Part shown: positions 21,864 through 32,745 of the stretch, in pieces
Position numbering within the stretch: position 1 is the stretch's first letter
How the letters are laid out: every line of letters begins with the position of its first letter
NCBI GenBank assembly: GCA_947450475.1
Contig: CANFVK010000006.1
Coordinates: 62,001 to 126,000 of the forward strand
Direction of reading: 5' to 3'
Length of the DNA: 64,000 nucleotides
From: Bacteriovoracaceae bacterium
GTDB lineage: Bacteria > Bdellovibrionota > Bacteriovoracia > Bacteriovoracales > Bacteriovoracaceae
Position numbers and translations under genes: made by a program
The notes under the pieces: generated by a model
Database searches by the model: none
Told to the model about the DNA's origin: nothing
Seen by the model: the letters and a program-made list of their open reading frames with translations, nothing else

Positions 21864-22511
21864 ATGACTATAATTAGCCCAAGCCTGCTGGCCTGTGATT
21901 TTTTAAACATTGAATCTGAAATGAATGCTTTTGATGGAGTAAATGATCTTTGGTTTCATCTTGATATAATGGATGGCCACTTCGTTCCCAATCTTACCTT
22001 TGGTCATCCGATTGTAGAAAAAATCACTCAAAAATCAAAGCACCGATGTGACGCTCATTTTATGGTCACTAATCCAGAGTTTCACGCTGAAACACTTAAA
22101 AGTGCAGGTCTTTATAATTTTACCTTTCATTTTGAAGCAACGATGGACTCTTTGGGGCTTCTACGAGAGGTTAAAAAAAATTATCCAAGTGTTGGAATTT
22201 CACTTAAGCCAAACACTTCAACTCACAAACTTTCGGATGAACTTTTAAAAGAAGTTGATCTCGTTTTAGTTATGTCCGTCGAACCAGGCTTTGGTGGACA
22301 ATCATTTATGATTTCTGCTTTTGATAAGATAAAGGAACTTAAAAATCGACGCGAGAAATTAAAAGCTCATTTTCAAATTCAGGTTGACGGTGGTGTGAGT
22401 GATCGCAATGCTGCTGATTTAATTTTGGCAGGAGCCGACAATTTAGTTGCCGGCTCTTATGTTTTTAATAGTGTAGATTATATTTCTGCCGTAAATTCTT
22501 TGAGAAAATAA
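21864..22511 (+). CDS. rpe: Ribulose-phosphate 3-epimerase
   Basis: ISPSLLACDFLNIE, HLDIMDGHFVPNLTFG, SVEPGFGGQSF, VDGGV. Confidence 0.96.
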   Translation: MTIISPSLLACDFLNIESEMNAFDGVNDLWFHLDIMDGHFVPNLTFGHPIVEKITQKSKHRCDAHFMVTNPEFHAETLKSAGLYNFTFHFEATMDSLGLLREVKKNYPSVGISLKPNTSTHKLSDELLKEVDLVLVMSVEPGFGGQSFMISAFDKIKELKNRREKLKAHFQIQVDGGVSDRNAADLILAGADNLVAGSYVFNSVDYISAVNSLRK

Positions 22512-22512
22512 T

Positions 22513-23079
22513 TTATTTTCTTATGCCCATAACAAGAGTTACATCTTGTTTACAATTTAAAAGTTCACCATCTGCTTCGCAGTTCATATCACTGGATTCA
22601 ATTGTTGACGTTAGTCCAGCGCCAGAGCTTCCAAGAATTTTTAAATTCTTCAATACATCAAGTCCTGATTTTTTGATGGCGCTAGAATAGACTGCTTGCA
22701 TATTTTCAGAGCTTACACTAAGACCTTTTATTGAGCCAAAAAGAGATCTCTTTATTTCTGCTTGTATTTCAGTATCTACATTTTCTTTTGCGTCCACAAT
22801 TCTTACGATATTGCTTCCCTTAACTTCTATCATGACAGAATTTTTGTCGTCGGTTTCATTTACATCTTGAGAAAAAATGTTTTGTATACCTTTTTCAGTG
22901 GTGTAATCCATACGAGCATTACCTTTTGCACTACTAATTATTTTTTCAAAGACATTTTTTGAAATTTTCTTAAACGTTGTTGTTTCTTGGGTTTTTATTG
23001 TCAAGGTTATAGATTCTGCAGCAAACGCAGAAGTACCCAAAGTAAGTGCCAATGCCATAACGGCTAATGTGGTTTTCAT
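22513..23079 (-). CDS. Exported protein of unknown function
   Basis: Signal peptide MKTTLAVMALALTLGTSAFA, 188 aa. Confidence 0.6.
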   Translation of the reverse strand: MKTTLAVMALALTLGTSAFAAESITLTIKTQETTTFKKISKNVFEKIISSAKGNARMDYTTEKGIQNIFSQDVNETDDKNSVMIEVKGSNIVRIVDAKENVDTEIQAEIKRSLFGSIKGLSVSSENMQAVYSSAIKKSGLDVLKNLKILGSSGAGLTSTIESSDMNCEADGELLNCKQDVTLVMGIRK

Positions 23080-23253
23080 GATAGCTCCTTTTACGAAAGT
23101 AAGTTTGTTGTGGCTTCATGTTAAAGGAACTAGAAAAATCTACAAGTTTCTGTGAAGTTATTACATGCACTGTCTATTTTCCACGCAAAATGCCATTACT
23201 TCTTCTGATGTTTTTATTAGGATAAGGCAGATTTTGTAAACTGGAGATACCCC

Positions 23254-24789
23254 ATGGATTTAGTTCTAAACGGTCAGAATTTAACCATCGATCAAGTTCA
23301 TCAAGTCGCTTATGCCTCAAGAGAAGGCCTTAAATTGCATATCGATCCCAAGGCATTGGAAAAAATGAAGGCTTCTCGAGCTTTTGTTTTTGATATTGTT
23401 AAAAAAGGCAAACCGGTCTACGGCATAAATACCGGTTTTGGTGCACTTTCTAGTATGCATATCGAAGCCAAAGACCTTGCCCAATTGCAAGTCAACCTCA
23501 TTCGTTCACATTGCACAGGGGTAGGTAAACCATTTTCTAAAGAAATAACTCGCGCCATAATGCTCTTGCGGGCCAATTGCTTAATCTCTGGTTTCTCTGG
23601 GGTGGAACCCTACGTTGTTGAATTACTTTTAGCTTTTATCAACCATCACATTACCCCCGTCGTGCCAGAAAAAGGCTCGGTTGGAGCCTCTGGAGATTTA
23701 GCCCCACTTTCCCATATAGCTTTAGCGCTTATTGGAGAAGGTGAAGTTGAATTTGATGGAAAAATTGTTAACTCCAAATTTGCTATCGATCAATTAAAAA
23801 TGTCTCCAGCCGTTTTAGGCCCAAAAGATGGATTGGCCTTAATCAACGGAACGGCCTGTATGGCGGCACTAGGAGCTTTGGCCGTTTTTGAAGCTCGTCA
23901 CATTATGAAATTAGCAGACATTTGCACAACCCTTACTCTAGACGGTGTCAAGGGTACATCAAGTGCATACAATCCGCTTATCACCAGTCTAAAACCTCAC
24001 AAGGGACAAGTTGCCGCGATGGAAAATCTCAATAAACTGCTGGCGCTGTCACCACTAAAAGACTCGCATAGTGACTGTGGCAAAGTTCAAGATCCTTATT
24101 CACTTCGCTGTGTGCCTCAAGTGCACGGAGCTTGTCGACAAACCCTCCTGCACGCCCAAGAAGTTATTTCCACCGAGCTCAATGCTGTTACAGATAATCC
24201 TCTTATTTTTGTTGATAAAGATCTTGTCGTTTCTGGCGGAAACTTTCATGGAGAAGCCCTAGCCTTGGTTATGGATTATTTAGCCATGGGAATTGCTGAA
24301 ATCTGCAACATAAGCGAGCGTCGGATTGAGAAAATGATGAATCCAAGTTTTTCCGATCTTCCCGCTTTTCTGGTAAAAAACTCCGGTCTGAATTCGGGAC
24401 TGATGATAGCTCACGTTACTGCAGCTGCACTTGTAAGTGAAAATAAGTATCTCTGTCACCCTGCAAGCGTTGATTCTGTGCCGACTTCAACGGATAAAGA
24501 AGATCACGTTTCGATGGGGGTCACTGCGGGACGAAAGTTGCATGAAGTTATCTCTAACGCCAAATCGGTGTTGGCGATTGAACTTCTTTGCAACACTCAG
24601 GCCCTAGAATTTCAACGTCCATTGAAATCCTCGCCAGCACTCGAAGCAGTTCATGCTGTAATTAGGCGTCATGTTGATCCAATCGAAGTTGATAGAATAT
24701 TTTATAAAGATATAAACAATATTATAAAACTTATTAACAGTGGCGAGATTGTCACAGCTGCTGAAAATTATGTGGGAGAATTAAACTAA
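23254..24789 (+). CDS. hutH: Histidine ammonia-lyase
   Basis: [11 protein letters not shown] and MIO motif [14 protein letters not shown]. Confidence 0.97.
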   Translation: MDLVLNGQNLTIDQVHQVAYASREGLKLHIDPKALEKMKASRAFVFDIVKKGKPVYGINTGFGALSSMHIEAKDLAQLQVNLIRSHCTGVGKPFSKEITRAIMLLRANCLISGFSGVEPYVVELLLAFINHHITPVVPEKGSVGASGDLAPLSHIALALIGEGEVEFDGKIVNSKFAIDQLKMSPAVLGPKDGLALINGTACMAALGALAVFEARHIMKLADICTTLTLDGVKGTSSAYNPLITSLKPHKGQVAAMENLNKLLALSPLKDSHSDCGKVQDPYSLRCVPQVHGACRQTLLHAQEVISTELNAVTDNPLIFVDKDLVVSGGNFHGEALALVMDYLAMGIAEICNISERRIEKMMNPSFSDLPAFLVKNSGLNSGLMIAHVTAAALVSENKYLCHPASVDSVPTSTDKEDHVSMGVTAGRKLHEVISNAKSVLAIELLCNTQALEFQRPLKSSPALEAVHAVIRRHVDPIEVDRIFYKDINNIIKLINSGEIVTAAENYVGELN

Positions 24790-26462
24790 TGAGTAACAAT
24801 AGATCGATCCCCCTTCCCCCGACCGGATCAACCCTGACTTGCAAAGGTTGGCACCAAGAAGCCGCTCTCAGATGCCTCTTAAATAATCTCCATCCCGATG
24901 TGGCCGAGGATCGTGACAATCTCATCGTCTACGGGGGCAATGGCCAAGCAGCTAGAAATCATCAAGCGCTTGAAGACATTATTTCTGCTTTAAAAGTGTT
25001 AGAGAACAATGAAACACTGATGATTCAATCCGGTAAGCCAGTCGCCATTTTTCCCAGCCACGCTCACGGCCCGAGAGTTTTAATTGCCAACTCAAATCTT
25101 GTTCCACATTGGGCAACCTGGGAGCATTTTAATAAATTAAAAGACGAAGGTCTTATGATGTACGGTCAAATGACGGCAGGTTCTTGGATCTACATTGGTT
25201 CTCAGGGAATTCTTCAGGGTACCTATGAAACTTTCATGGCAGCTGCAGAGAAACATTACGGCGAAGGTTCTGATCTTAGGGGCAAACTTGTTTTAACTGC
25301 TGGCATTGGTGGCATGGGTGGAGCTCAACCCTTAGCTGTTAAAATGGCAAATGGGGTATGCTTGGCGTGCGACGTTGAACAATGGAGAATTGAGAAACGA
25401 TTAAAATCAAAATATCTCGATGTCCTTTGTAGCTCTTTTGACGAAGCTATTGCTCTTGCCATGAAGTCTAAAGCTGACAAGACTGCCATTTCAATCGGGG
25501 TCGTTGGAAACGCTGCCGACTTTTTCAAATATGTTTACGATCAAGGTGTTTTGCCAGATTTAGTTACCGATCAAACCTCGGCCCATGACCCGCTAAATGG
25601 TTATGTTCCTCATGGCACAAGCGTGGAAGCGGCTTTGTCGTTACGAATAAATGATCCCAAAAAATACACTGAAAAATCCTACGAAACGATGGGTGAACAC
25701 GTTAAAGCGATGTTGGCATTTCAAAATAAAGGAGCACATGTTTTTGATTACGGAAACAATTTGCGCGAAGGCGCTAAAATTGCCGGAGTAACTAACGCCT
25801 ATGATTTTCCAGGTTTTGTTCCAGCTTATATTCGCCCTCTTTTTTGTAAAGGCTCTGGACCATTTAGATGGGTTGCTCTCTCTGGTGACCCTGAAGATAT
25901 ACGCGTAACAGATAATGCTTTAATGGAACTTTTCCCAGAAAATAAAAAACTTCACAACTGGCTTAAGAAAGCCCAAGAAATGATTTCATTTCAAGGTCTA
26001 CCAGCTCGCATTTGCTGGCTTAATTATGGTGAAAGAGAAAAAGCTGGCCAACTTTTTAACAAATTGGTTAGAGAGGGCAAAGTTAAAGCACCCATTGTAA
26101 TCGGAAGAGACCATTTGGATTGTGGTTCTGTAACAAGCCCCAACCGAGAAACTGAAGCGATGATGGATGGCACAGATGCTGTCTCTGATTGGTCTCTGCT
26201 AAATTTGATGATAAACACCATGAATGGTGCGAGCTGGACTTCTTTTCACCATGGAGGTGGTGTTGGAATTGGTTATTCTCAGCACTCGGGCATGGTCATT
26301 TGTTGTGATGGTAGTAGGGATATGGACGAGCGACTTGCACGTGTTCTAAATTCTGATCCAGGAATGGGGGTTGCTCGTCACGCTGATGCTGGATATGAAA
26401 TTGCTCGCGAAACAGCTCGTAAAAGCCGACTCAAACTTCCGTCTTTAAAAATTAATTGTTAA
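24789..26462 (+). CDS. hutU: Urocanate hydratase
   Basis: [58 protein letters not shown]. Confidence 0.97.
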   Translation: MSNNRSIPLPPTGSTLTCKGWHQEAALRCLLNNLHPDVAEDRDNLIVYGGNGQAARNHQALEDIISALKVLENNETLMIQSGKPVAIFPSHAHGPRVLIANSNLVPHWATWEHFNKLKDEGLMMYGQMTAGSWIYIGSQGILQGTYETFMAAAEKHYGEGSDLRGKLVLTAGIGGMGGAQPLAVKMANGVCLACDVEQWRIEKRLKSKYLDVLCSSFDEAIALAMKSKADKTAISIGVVGNAADFFKYVYDQGVLPDLVTDQTSAHDPLNGYVPHGTSVEAALSLRINDPKKYTEKSYETMGEHVKAMLAFQNKGAHVFDYGNNLREGAKIAGVTNAYDFPGFVPAYIRPLFCKGSGPFRWVALSGDPEDIRVTDNALMELFPENKKLHNWLKKAQEMISFQGLPARICWLNYGEREKAGQLFNKLVREGKVKAPIVIGRDHLDCGSVTSPNRETEAMMDGTDAVSDWSLLNLMINTMNGASWTSFHHGGGVGIGYSQHSGMVICCDGSRDMDERLARVLNSDPGMGVARHADAGYEIARETARKSRLKLPSLKINC

Positions 26463-26477
26463 CTTTTTGTCCGCGCC

Positions 26478-26864
26478 CTATCTCAGGGCGCTGGCAGATA
26501 CCAGGGAGCCATCGCGAAATTTGCAAAATGCGTTTTCATTTTTACTGGAGTCTCGCAAAATAAGAATTTCGCCATCAACTAGTTTTTTGCAAATAACGGC
26601 ACCGGGATTTTTTCCACCAACGAGATCTTTTTCTTTAAGAGTTACCCTTTTTTTTGAATCACGAAGTACTTTGAAGGCCTGACATAATTCTTTTTTGGCA
26701 GGACAGCCTTTTGAAATCAAGGTATGACTTATTGGGTCTCGTTCCATTGGATAAAAGCTACTCCCGAGGCTCCAGACCTCTATCCCCTTATCTACAACCG
26801 GCGAGCTCGAATCGGCCCACAGGGAGATTGGTAACAACGCGACAATCAACAAAAACCTTTTCAT
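26478..26864 (-). CDS. Small exported protein of unknown function
   Basis: Signal peptide MKRFLLIVALLPISLWA, 128 aa. Confidence 0.55.
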   Translation of the reverse strand: MKRFLLIVALLPISLWADSSSPVVDKGIEVWSLGSSFYPMERDPISHTLISKGCPAKKELCQAFKVLRDSKKRVTLKEKDLVGGKNPGAVICKKLVDGEILILRDSSKNENAFCKFRDGSLVSASALR

Positions 26865-26873
26865 GTATTTCCT

Positions 26874-28613
26874 TTAATCAAAATTGACAGCGGTTGAGGC
26901 ACTATCATAGAAAGATTGTTCATCCAACCAGTAGGCTCCCTTGCTCTCCACTGATTCAATTGCGGGATTGGTCGCTCGACTCTCACGCCCCCAAGAATTT
27001 TGAATCAAATATTTGTATTTACCGCTTATACATTTAACACCTGTTACCGCAAGCGCATGCAGGCCACACTCGTTTTGAGTAAAATCTTTTTTCGCCTTAT
27101 AAAGGATTGATGAGCAAAGATAGATGCCCAAGGGCTTATTTTTTTTAATCGTTGAAACAATGTTTTTATCAATACTTGCTTTAGCGTTCAGAGATATTGT
27201 TTCAGAACGACAGCTTAAATTTTCTGGAATTTTTATTTTGTCACCATCTTTGCAATCTAAAGCATAGAGCGACATCAGTGCCTCGTCATATCCCAGCCGA
27301 GCTTTGTCGAATAAAAAATCAAGAGCATTGTCTACACTTCTCAATCCACTTTTTTCATATTCAACAATAACTTGGCTCGCCTGCTTCATTATATCCCTAT
27401 TTTCACAAAGAATAGAATTCTTGCTCCAATCTGCTTCAAATTTTTTTCCACTTAGGTAATCCACCAGCGATCGCTCGACACATTTTTCAGAAAATTTATT
27501 TTGTTGTATTTCCAGAAACTCATCAACGACCGACTTAAGTTTCTCGTCAGAAATTTTATCAATCAAACGATTGGCAAAACTGGTTGCGTTGACAATTTCA
27601 GTCTTGTTCAGGTTGGCGGCTATAACCATTGAATCACTCAAGTCTTTTCTCATCTGCTGTATCGAAAATTTCTTTTGTGGTGAATTTAGTTTTGAATTGA
27701 GGGACTGGATTACCAGCGGATTAATGCCGGAAGACTCAAAGGTATAATCGCCATTTTTTTCAATATTGGTCGCCAACGTCCTACCTACTTTGCAGTAAGA
27801 GAGTGCCGCGGTAGTTGATTTTTTAAAACAATCTTCAAACGCTAAAGCCTCTTGTAACGATGGCTGAAACAACGACTCCAGGGAGTTGGCGTTAATGTTT
27901 TTGCAATCTATTTGTGTTAGTTGTTTTTTCTTTTCTGCAACAACGCCAGCAAATGCATTTTTAAAGTCGTTGTATTTCTTTTTCGCTTCTTGGATTCTTT
28001 TTTTATTAAAAAAACTTTCTTGATCATCACTTCCTTTAAAACTTCCCTGAATCAGATTCATGTATTTTGAGGATTCTAATATCGTTTTAAATTGAGAGCG
28101 TCGTGGATCACCATTGCTGACAATCGTTTCAAGATTTGTTTGATCTCGTCGACACAAAACACCTGAGCCTTTTTTTTGTTGAACTTCTTTAACATTGTTC
28201 ACAACCGAACAAACGTCTCCACCGTCAAGGGCTAAGTCCCAGTCCAGCCCGTCATTAGTACCATTTATTGCCTTATCTGAATCTTTATTTTTCTTTGCAT
28301 AAAGATCAAAATCTTCCTTTTTATTAATTAGATTTTTTTGAGCATTAAGTCCTGCTGTTTTAGAAATGGCGGCAAGTTGCAAATAAGATATTTCGGGATT
28401 TCCCTCAATCGAACCCTGAAGCATCAAGCTTGTCAGGTTGGCATAACAACTACCCAATCCATCTTGGTCTTGAACTTTAAATTTTTCCAAACTTGCGCCC
28501 GGCGAATCAAGTTGCTTAATTTCACCATTTTTTAAATCTGCACAATCTTGGGCATGGCTTAAGTTTATCAAGGAACAAACCCAAAAAATAACGATAAATA
28601 GTTTTTGCTTCAT
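26874..28613 (-). CDS. Secreted papain-like (C1-family-like) cysteine protease
   Basis: VQDQDGLGSCYANLTSL (oxyanion Gln and catalytic Cys), CGLHALAVTGV (His), YKYLIQNSWGRE (Asn). Signal peptide from internal ATG 28613. Confidence 0.75.
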   Translation of the reverse strand: MKQKLFIVIFWVCSLINLSHAQDCADLKNGEIKQLDSPGASLEKFKVQDQDGLGSCYANLTSLMLQGSIEGNPEISYLQLAAISKTAGLNAQKNLINKKEDFDLYAKKNKDSDKAINGTNDGLDWDLALDGGDVCSVVNNVKEVQQKKGSGVLCRRDQTNLETIVSNGDPRRSQFKTILESSKYMNLIQGSFKGSDDQESFFNKKRIQEAKKKYNDFKNAFAGVVAEKKKQLTQIDCKNINANSLESLFQPSLQEALAFEDCFKKSTTAALSYCKVGRTLATNIEKNGDYTFESSGINPLVIQSLNSKLNSPQKKFSIQQMRKDLSDSMVIAANLNKTEIVNATSFANRLIDKISDEKLKSVVDEFLEIQQNKFSEKCVERSLVDYLSGKKFEADWSKNSILCENRDIMKQASQVIVEYEKSGLRSVDNALDFLFDKARLGYDEALMSLYALDCKDGDKIKIPENLSCRSETISLNAKASIDKNIVSTIKKNKPLGIYLCSSILYKAKKDFTQNECGLHALAVTGVKCISGKYKYLIQNSWGRESRATNPAIESVESKGAYWLDEQSFYDSASTAVNFD

Positions 28614-28791
28614 TGAATATTTCCTATTTAATAATCCTATCATTTTTCAACAAATTTGTTTTAATCAGGAAAAGCTAACCCCATCCCGATTAAATTGATC
28701 TGTCATTTTGTCATTGTTTACTTTGACGATTTTCAGCTTTAAACCTATATTTCCTTGGCACTGATCTTTTTAAAATTTACCGAGTGATTTT

Positions 28792-30009
28792 ATGACTTTA
28801 AAAATTTTTCGCCATTTTTCTGAAATTGCCACTCTTCAAGGTGCGCACCATAAAGATGGACGGCGCCTAACGTTTGAAGATCTTGGGGTTTTAAAAGATG
28901 CCAGCATCGTTTTTGATCACGAACAGATTCTTTGGGTGGGTGAAGACCGTCATCTTCCCGAAAATTTTGCTCAAAAAGGAATGCAGGAAATCGATGTTTC
29001 AGGAAAAGTATGCACTCCCGAAGTTGTCGATTCACATACTCACTTGGTATTTGGCGGAGATCGCTCACTAGAGTACTCCATGCGTTTAAACGGTGCCAGT
29101 TACGAAGAAATTGCCAATGCTGGAGGTGGTATTCTCAACTCTACCAGGGGTACCCACGCCCTTTCTCGTAAGGAACTTTTAAAGTTGGCCCACCAGAGAG
29201 TCAAAACGATTCGCTCTTACGGTGTTGGCACTATTGAAATTAAATCTGGATATGGACTTTCGTTTGATAAAGAATACGAAATTGCCCACGTCATTCATGA
29301 TTTGAAAAACATTGTTCGACCAGAAATACAAATTTTTAATACTTTCATGGCGGCGCATGCTGTTCCAAAAGAGTTTGCAAGCTCTTACGACTACATGAAA
29401 GATGTTGTTCTTCCTCTTCTGGATAAGTTGGCCGAAGAAAAGATTCTTGATGCGGTTGATATCTTTCACGAACAGAATTATTTCACTGACGATGATGTCG
29501 CTTCACTTTTTGAGCGTGCAAAGCGATGGAATCTAAAAGTAAAAATTCACGCTGACGAATTCAATGACAACAAAGGAGCGATGTTGGCAACGAAATACGA
29601 AGCACTCTCTGCCGATCACTTGTTAAAAACTTGCGATGACGGTATTAAGGCGCTAAGTTCTTCCAACACTGTCGCAACGCTATTGCCTGGGACTGGATTT
29701 TTTCTGGGTAAACCACAGGCCAATGCTCGAGCACTTCTTGATGCTGGCGCGAAGGTGGCGATGGCTTCCGACTTTAATCCTGGTTCATGTCATTTTGATA
29801 ACTTGATCTTTCTAGCTTCACTTGCAGCGCCACAATATAGAATGACCCAGGCGGAAATGTGGTGTGCTATCACTTTAAATGCAGCTCATGCTTTGGGTTT
29901 AAAAAATCAAGGTGCCCTAATTGCCGGTCTGAAGCCTCGCTTTAGTATCTTTAATACCGATACCTTGGACCGAGTCACTTATAATTGGGGAAAAAACTTT
30001 GCAAATTAA
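28792..30009 (+). CDS. hutI: Imidazolonepropionase
   Basis: DSHTHLVFGGDRSLEYSMRLNGASYEEIANAGGGI, ALASDFNPG-type motif (AMASDFNPGSC). Confidence 0.96.
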   Translation: MTLKIFRHFSEIATLQGAHHKDGRRLTFEDLGVLKDASIVFDHEQILWVGEDRHLPENFAQKGMQEIDVSGKVCTPEVVDSHTHLVFGGDRSLEYSMRLNGASYEEIANAGGGILNSTRGTHALSRKELLKLAHQRVKTIRSYGVGTIEIKSGYGLSFDKEYEIAHVIHDLKNIVRPEIQIFNTFMAAHAVPKEFASSYDYMKDVVLPLLDKLAEEKILDAVDIFHEQNYFTDDDVASLFERAKRWNLKVKIHADEFNDNKGAMLATKYEALSADHLLKTCDDGIKALSSSNTVATLLPGTGFFLGKPQANARALLDAGAKVAMASDFNPGSCHFDNLIFLASLAAPQYRMTQAEMWCAITLNAAHALGLKNQGALIAGLKPRFSIFNTDTLDRVTYNWGKNFAN

Positions 30010-30068
30010 GTCTGAGTTTTTCACTTTTATAAGTAATGTTTTTCTTCAATAGAGCCGATAATTTCAAT

Positions 30069-30437
30069 ATGAACAAACTGCTTTCTCTCTTTTTTCTCCT
30101 GCTTTTTTTAATGACTCTCGGCTCTTGTGGGGCCGATAAGCTCAAGGGCAATGCCACCAGCTCTGCGCTCGGAATTTCCTCTGGGCAAGCTTGTGGATGC
30201 AACTTTAGCTATTCACCAGTTTGTGGAAATGACGGGAGAAGCTACGACAACAGTTGCATAGCTCAGTGCTTTTCAACTACCGTTAAAAGCGCCGGACACT
30301 GTGTTTGTTCTGACTCGATCACGGTTTGTGGAAACGATGGGCAAAATTATCCAGAGTGTACTGCGGAGGCAACGGCCAAGGTCGTTCCAGGTTTTCAAAT
30401 CACTAAATACGTCCCGTGCGCAAATACTTCTTACTAG
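30069..30437 (+). CDS. Lipoprotein with Kazal-type serine protease inhibitor domain(s)
   Basis: Lipobox LMTLGSC; CGCNFSYSPVCGNDGRSYDNSCIAQCFSTTVKSAGHC matches the Kazal Cys pattern; second Kazal-like CVCSDSITVCGNDGQNYPEC. Confidence 0.8.
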   Translation: MNKLLSLFFLLLFLMTLGSCGADKLKGNATSSALGISSGQACGCNFSYSPVCGNDGRSYDNSCIAQCFSTTVKSAGHCVCSDSITVCGNDGQNYPECTAEATAKVVPGFQITKYVPCANTSY

Positions 30438-30443
30438 TAGCTC

Positions 30444-30998
30444 TTAGCCCTTAATCCATTTCTTCATTTTTTCCACAATTTCAATTGAATTGAAATCCAT
30501 TGGTCCGTTGCTGAAATAGACGACTTTTCCACGATTAAAAATAATGGTGACTGGTATGGCGGTAAATTTAAAACTTTCTGCAATTTTAGTATTTTTGTCA
30601 GCAATAATGCTAAATTCATTTCTTATGTTTAACTTCTTCAAGGTCTTTTGAATGTTTTTCAATTGATCGTCTTCATCAGTGTTAAAGGCCAGAACGGTTA
30701 ATTCATCATCCTTGAATTTCTTTTTAAGCTCTAAAAGTGAAGGCATTTCTTGAATACAGGGATTACACCATGAAGCCCAGAAGTTATAAATAACAACTGG
30801 AGATTTTAATTTAGTGTTTTCAATTTTATTTCCATCAATTGATTCATACTTTCCTTTTAAAAATAAATTTTCATATAAAGCATATTGATCTTCTGTTTTG
30901 CTCTTTGTTTCAGCTGTTAAATTCTGCCACCCAACCTGCCCGGCCAAAAATGCACTAAAAATGAGAACAAAAATAATCAAAGGTAAAAATTTCTTCAT
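30444..30998 (-). CDS. TlpA/ResA-like thioredoxin-fold protein
   Basis: SPVVIYNFWASWCNPCIQEMPSLLELKKKF; CxxC redox motif; N-terminal signal anchor. Confidence 0.88.
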   Translation of the reverse strand: MKKFLPLIIFVLIFSAFLAGQVGWQNLTAETKSKTEDQYALYENLFLKGKYESIDGNKIENTKLKSPVVIYNFWASWCNPCIQEMPSLLELKKKFKDDELTVLAFNTDEDDQLKNIQKTLKKLNIRNEFSIIADKNTKIAESFKFTAIPVTIIFNRGKVVYFSNGPMDFNSIEIVEKMKKWIKG

Positions 30999-31031
30999 TG
31001 AATACGCTCCTAAACTCTTTAAAATTATCAC

Positions 31032-31226
31032 ATGAACTTTCAAATTGAAAACAAGATTAAAAATCAAAATGGTCAGACATTTATTGAATTTATTTTCTTA
31101 CTAATTGTTGTCATGGTCCTATCCTTTGGACTTATAAGAGGATTTAACTCTTACACCGGACTTCGCTGGGAAACGTTTCTCAAGATCATCGCTATTCCAA
31201 ATTCAAATGATGTAAATATTCCATAA
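31032..31226 (+). CDS. Small TadE/Flp pilin-like protein
   Basis: 64 aa; NQNGQTFIEFIFLLIVVMVLSFGLIRG: charged leader, G|QTFIEF junction, single hydrophobic helix. Confidence 0.55.
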   Translation: MNFQIENKIKNQNGQTFIEFIFLLIVVMVLSFGLIRGFNSYTGLRWETFLKIIAIPNSNDVNIP

Positions 31227-31241
31227 AATTTTGAGGTTAAC

Positions 31242-32735
31242 ATGCATTACATACTCTCTATTGACCAAGGTACAACTGGTACAACTGCTTGCCTAATAAA
31301 TGCTGAAGATTATTCTTTCGTGGGCAAAGTCAATCAGGAATATCCTCAAATATTTCCTAAACCTTCATGGGTAGAGCACAACCTAAACGATATATGGTCT
31401 TCAGTAGAAATGACCGTTACAGAAGTCTTAAAAAAATATAATGTCAAACCTCACCAAGTAAAGTGTATCGGAATTACTAATCAAAGAGAAACGACCTGTG
31501 CTTTTACTCGATCAGGGATTCCACTTGCCAATGCAATTGTTTGGCAAGATCGTCGCACGAATGACTTCTGCCAAGAGCTAAAAACGATCCCAGGTCTTCC
31601 AGAAAAAGTTAAATTGACAACAGGCTTACAGGTTGATCCTTATTTTTCTGCAACTAAAATGCACTGGCTTTTAAAGCACGATAAAAATGTTGCCGATGCT
31701 GCCGCCAAAAATGATTTACTTTTTGGCACTATTGATACATTCCTTCTTTATAAACTCACTGGGGCCACTTCATACCTCACCGATGCTTCAAATGCTTCTC
31801 GCACCATGCTCATGAGTCTAAAAACTACAGACTGGGATCAAGACCTCTTGAATATCTTTTCTATAAAAAAAGAATTCTTACCACAAATCGAAGATTCATT
31901 TTTTTCATTTGGCAAAACGAAAGGCCTCTCATTTCTTCCAGATTCAATTGCGATTACTGGAATTCTCGGCGATCAACAATCTGCCCTTTTTGGTCAGGCC
32001 GGCTTTTCAAAAGGCGAAATGAAATGCACTTATGGAACTGGTGCCTTTGTCTTATTAAACACCGGAACTGACATTGTTTATTCAAAATCGGGACTACTTA
32101 CGACTGTGCAATATCGCTATCACGGCAAAACAATTTATGCCCTTGAAGGTTCAAGTTACATCGCAGGAGCCGCTGTTCAATGGCTGCGCGACAACCTCAA
32201 AATTATTTCCAAAAGTTCTGAGATTGAGCCATTGGCCCTTAAGATTAAAAACCTAGATGAAATGAAAAATATACTTTTCTTCCCATTTTTTTCAGGCATT
32301 GGTTCCCCTTTTTGGAACGCTGAAGCCAAAGCCGCGATTGTTGGCCTGACCCGAGACTCCAATCAGTCGCATATTGCCTACGCTTGCCTTGAAGGCATTG
32401 CTCTTTCCATAGATGATCTTCTTGGTGCCATGAAAGCCGATACCGGTCTAGTTATAAAAACCCTAAAGGTTGATGGTGGTGCAGTGGAAAACCAACTTTT
32501 GATGCAACTTCAATCCAGTATTTCAGAAACCATAATTATTCGCCCCAAGATCATTGAGACAACCGCCTACGGTGCGGCCCTGGCGGCGGCCGTCGGTGCT
32601 GGCTTAGTGGAACTTGAAGCTCTTTCAAATATTTGGCAGAAAGATCGTGACTTCCAGGCCGATCCAGAATTAAAAACTTATACAGATGAGAAAAAAAACC
32701 TTTGGCGACAAACTCTTAAAAAAATCTTTTTATAA
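31242..32735 (+). CDS. glpK: Glycerol kinase
   Basis: LSIDQGTTGTTACL, GITNQRETT, AIVWQDRRT, GILGDQQSALFGQ. Confidence 0.96.
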   Translation: MHYILSIDQGTTGTTACLINAEDYSFVGKVNQEYPQIFPKPSWVEHNLNDIWSSVEMTVTEVLKKYNVKPHQVKCIGITNQRETTCAFTRSGIPLANAIVWQDRRTNDFCQELKTIPGLPEKVKLTTGLQVDPYFSATKMHWLLKHDKNVADAAAKNDLLFGTIDTFLLYKLTGATSYLTDASNASRTMLMSLKTTDWDQDLLNIFSIKKEFLPQIEDSFFSFGKTKGLSFLPDSIAITGILGDQQSALFGQAGFSKGEMKCTYGTGAFVLLNTGTDIVYSKSGLLTTVQYRYHGKTIYALEGSSYIAGAAVQWLRDNLKIISKSSEIEPLALKIKNLDEMKNILFFPFFSGIGSPFWNAEAKAAIVGLTRDSNQSHIAYACLEGIALSIDDLLGAMKADTGLVIKTLKVDGGAVENQLLMQLQSSISETIIIRPKIIETTAYGAALAAAVGAGLVELEALSNIWQKDRDFQADPELKTYTDEKKNLWRQTLKKIFL

Positions 32736-32745
32736 AGATAATTTT

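Noticed and set aside
26473-26491. GCGCCCT/AGGGCGC hairpin after hutU
   Set aside because: No T-tract on either strand after the stem and it overlaps the stop of the minus-strand gene; not supported as a terminator.
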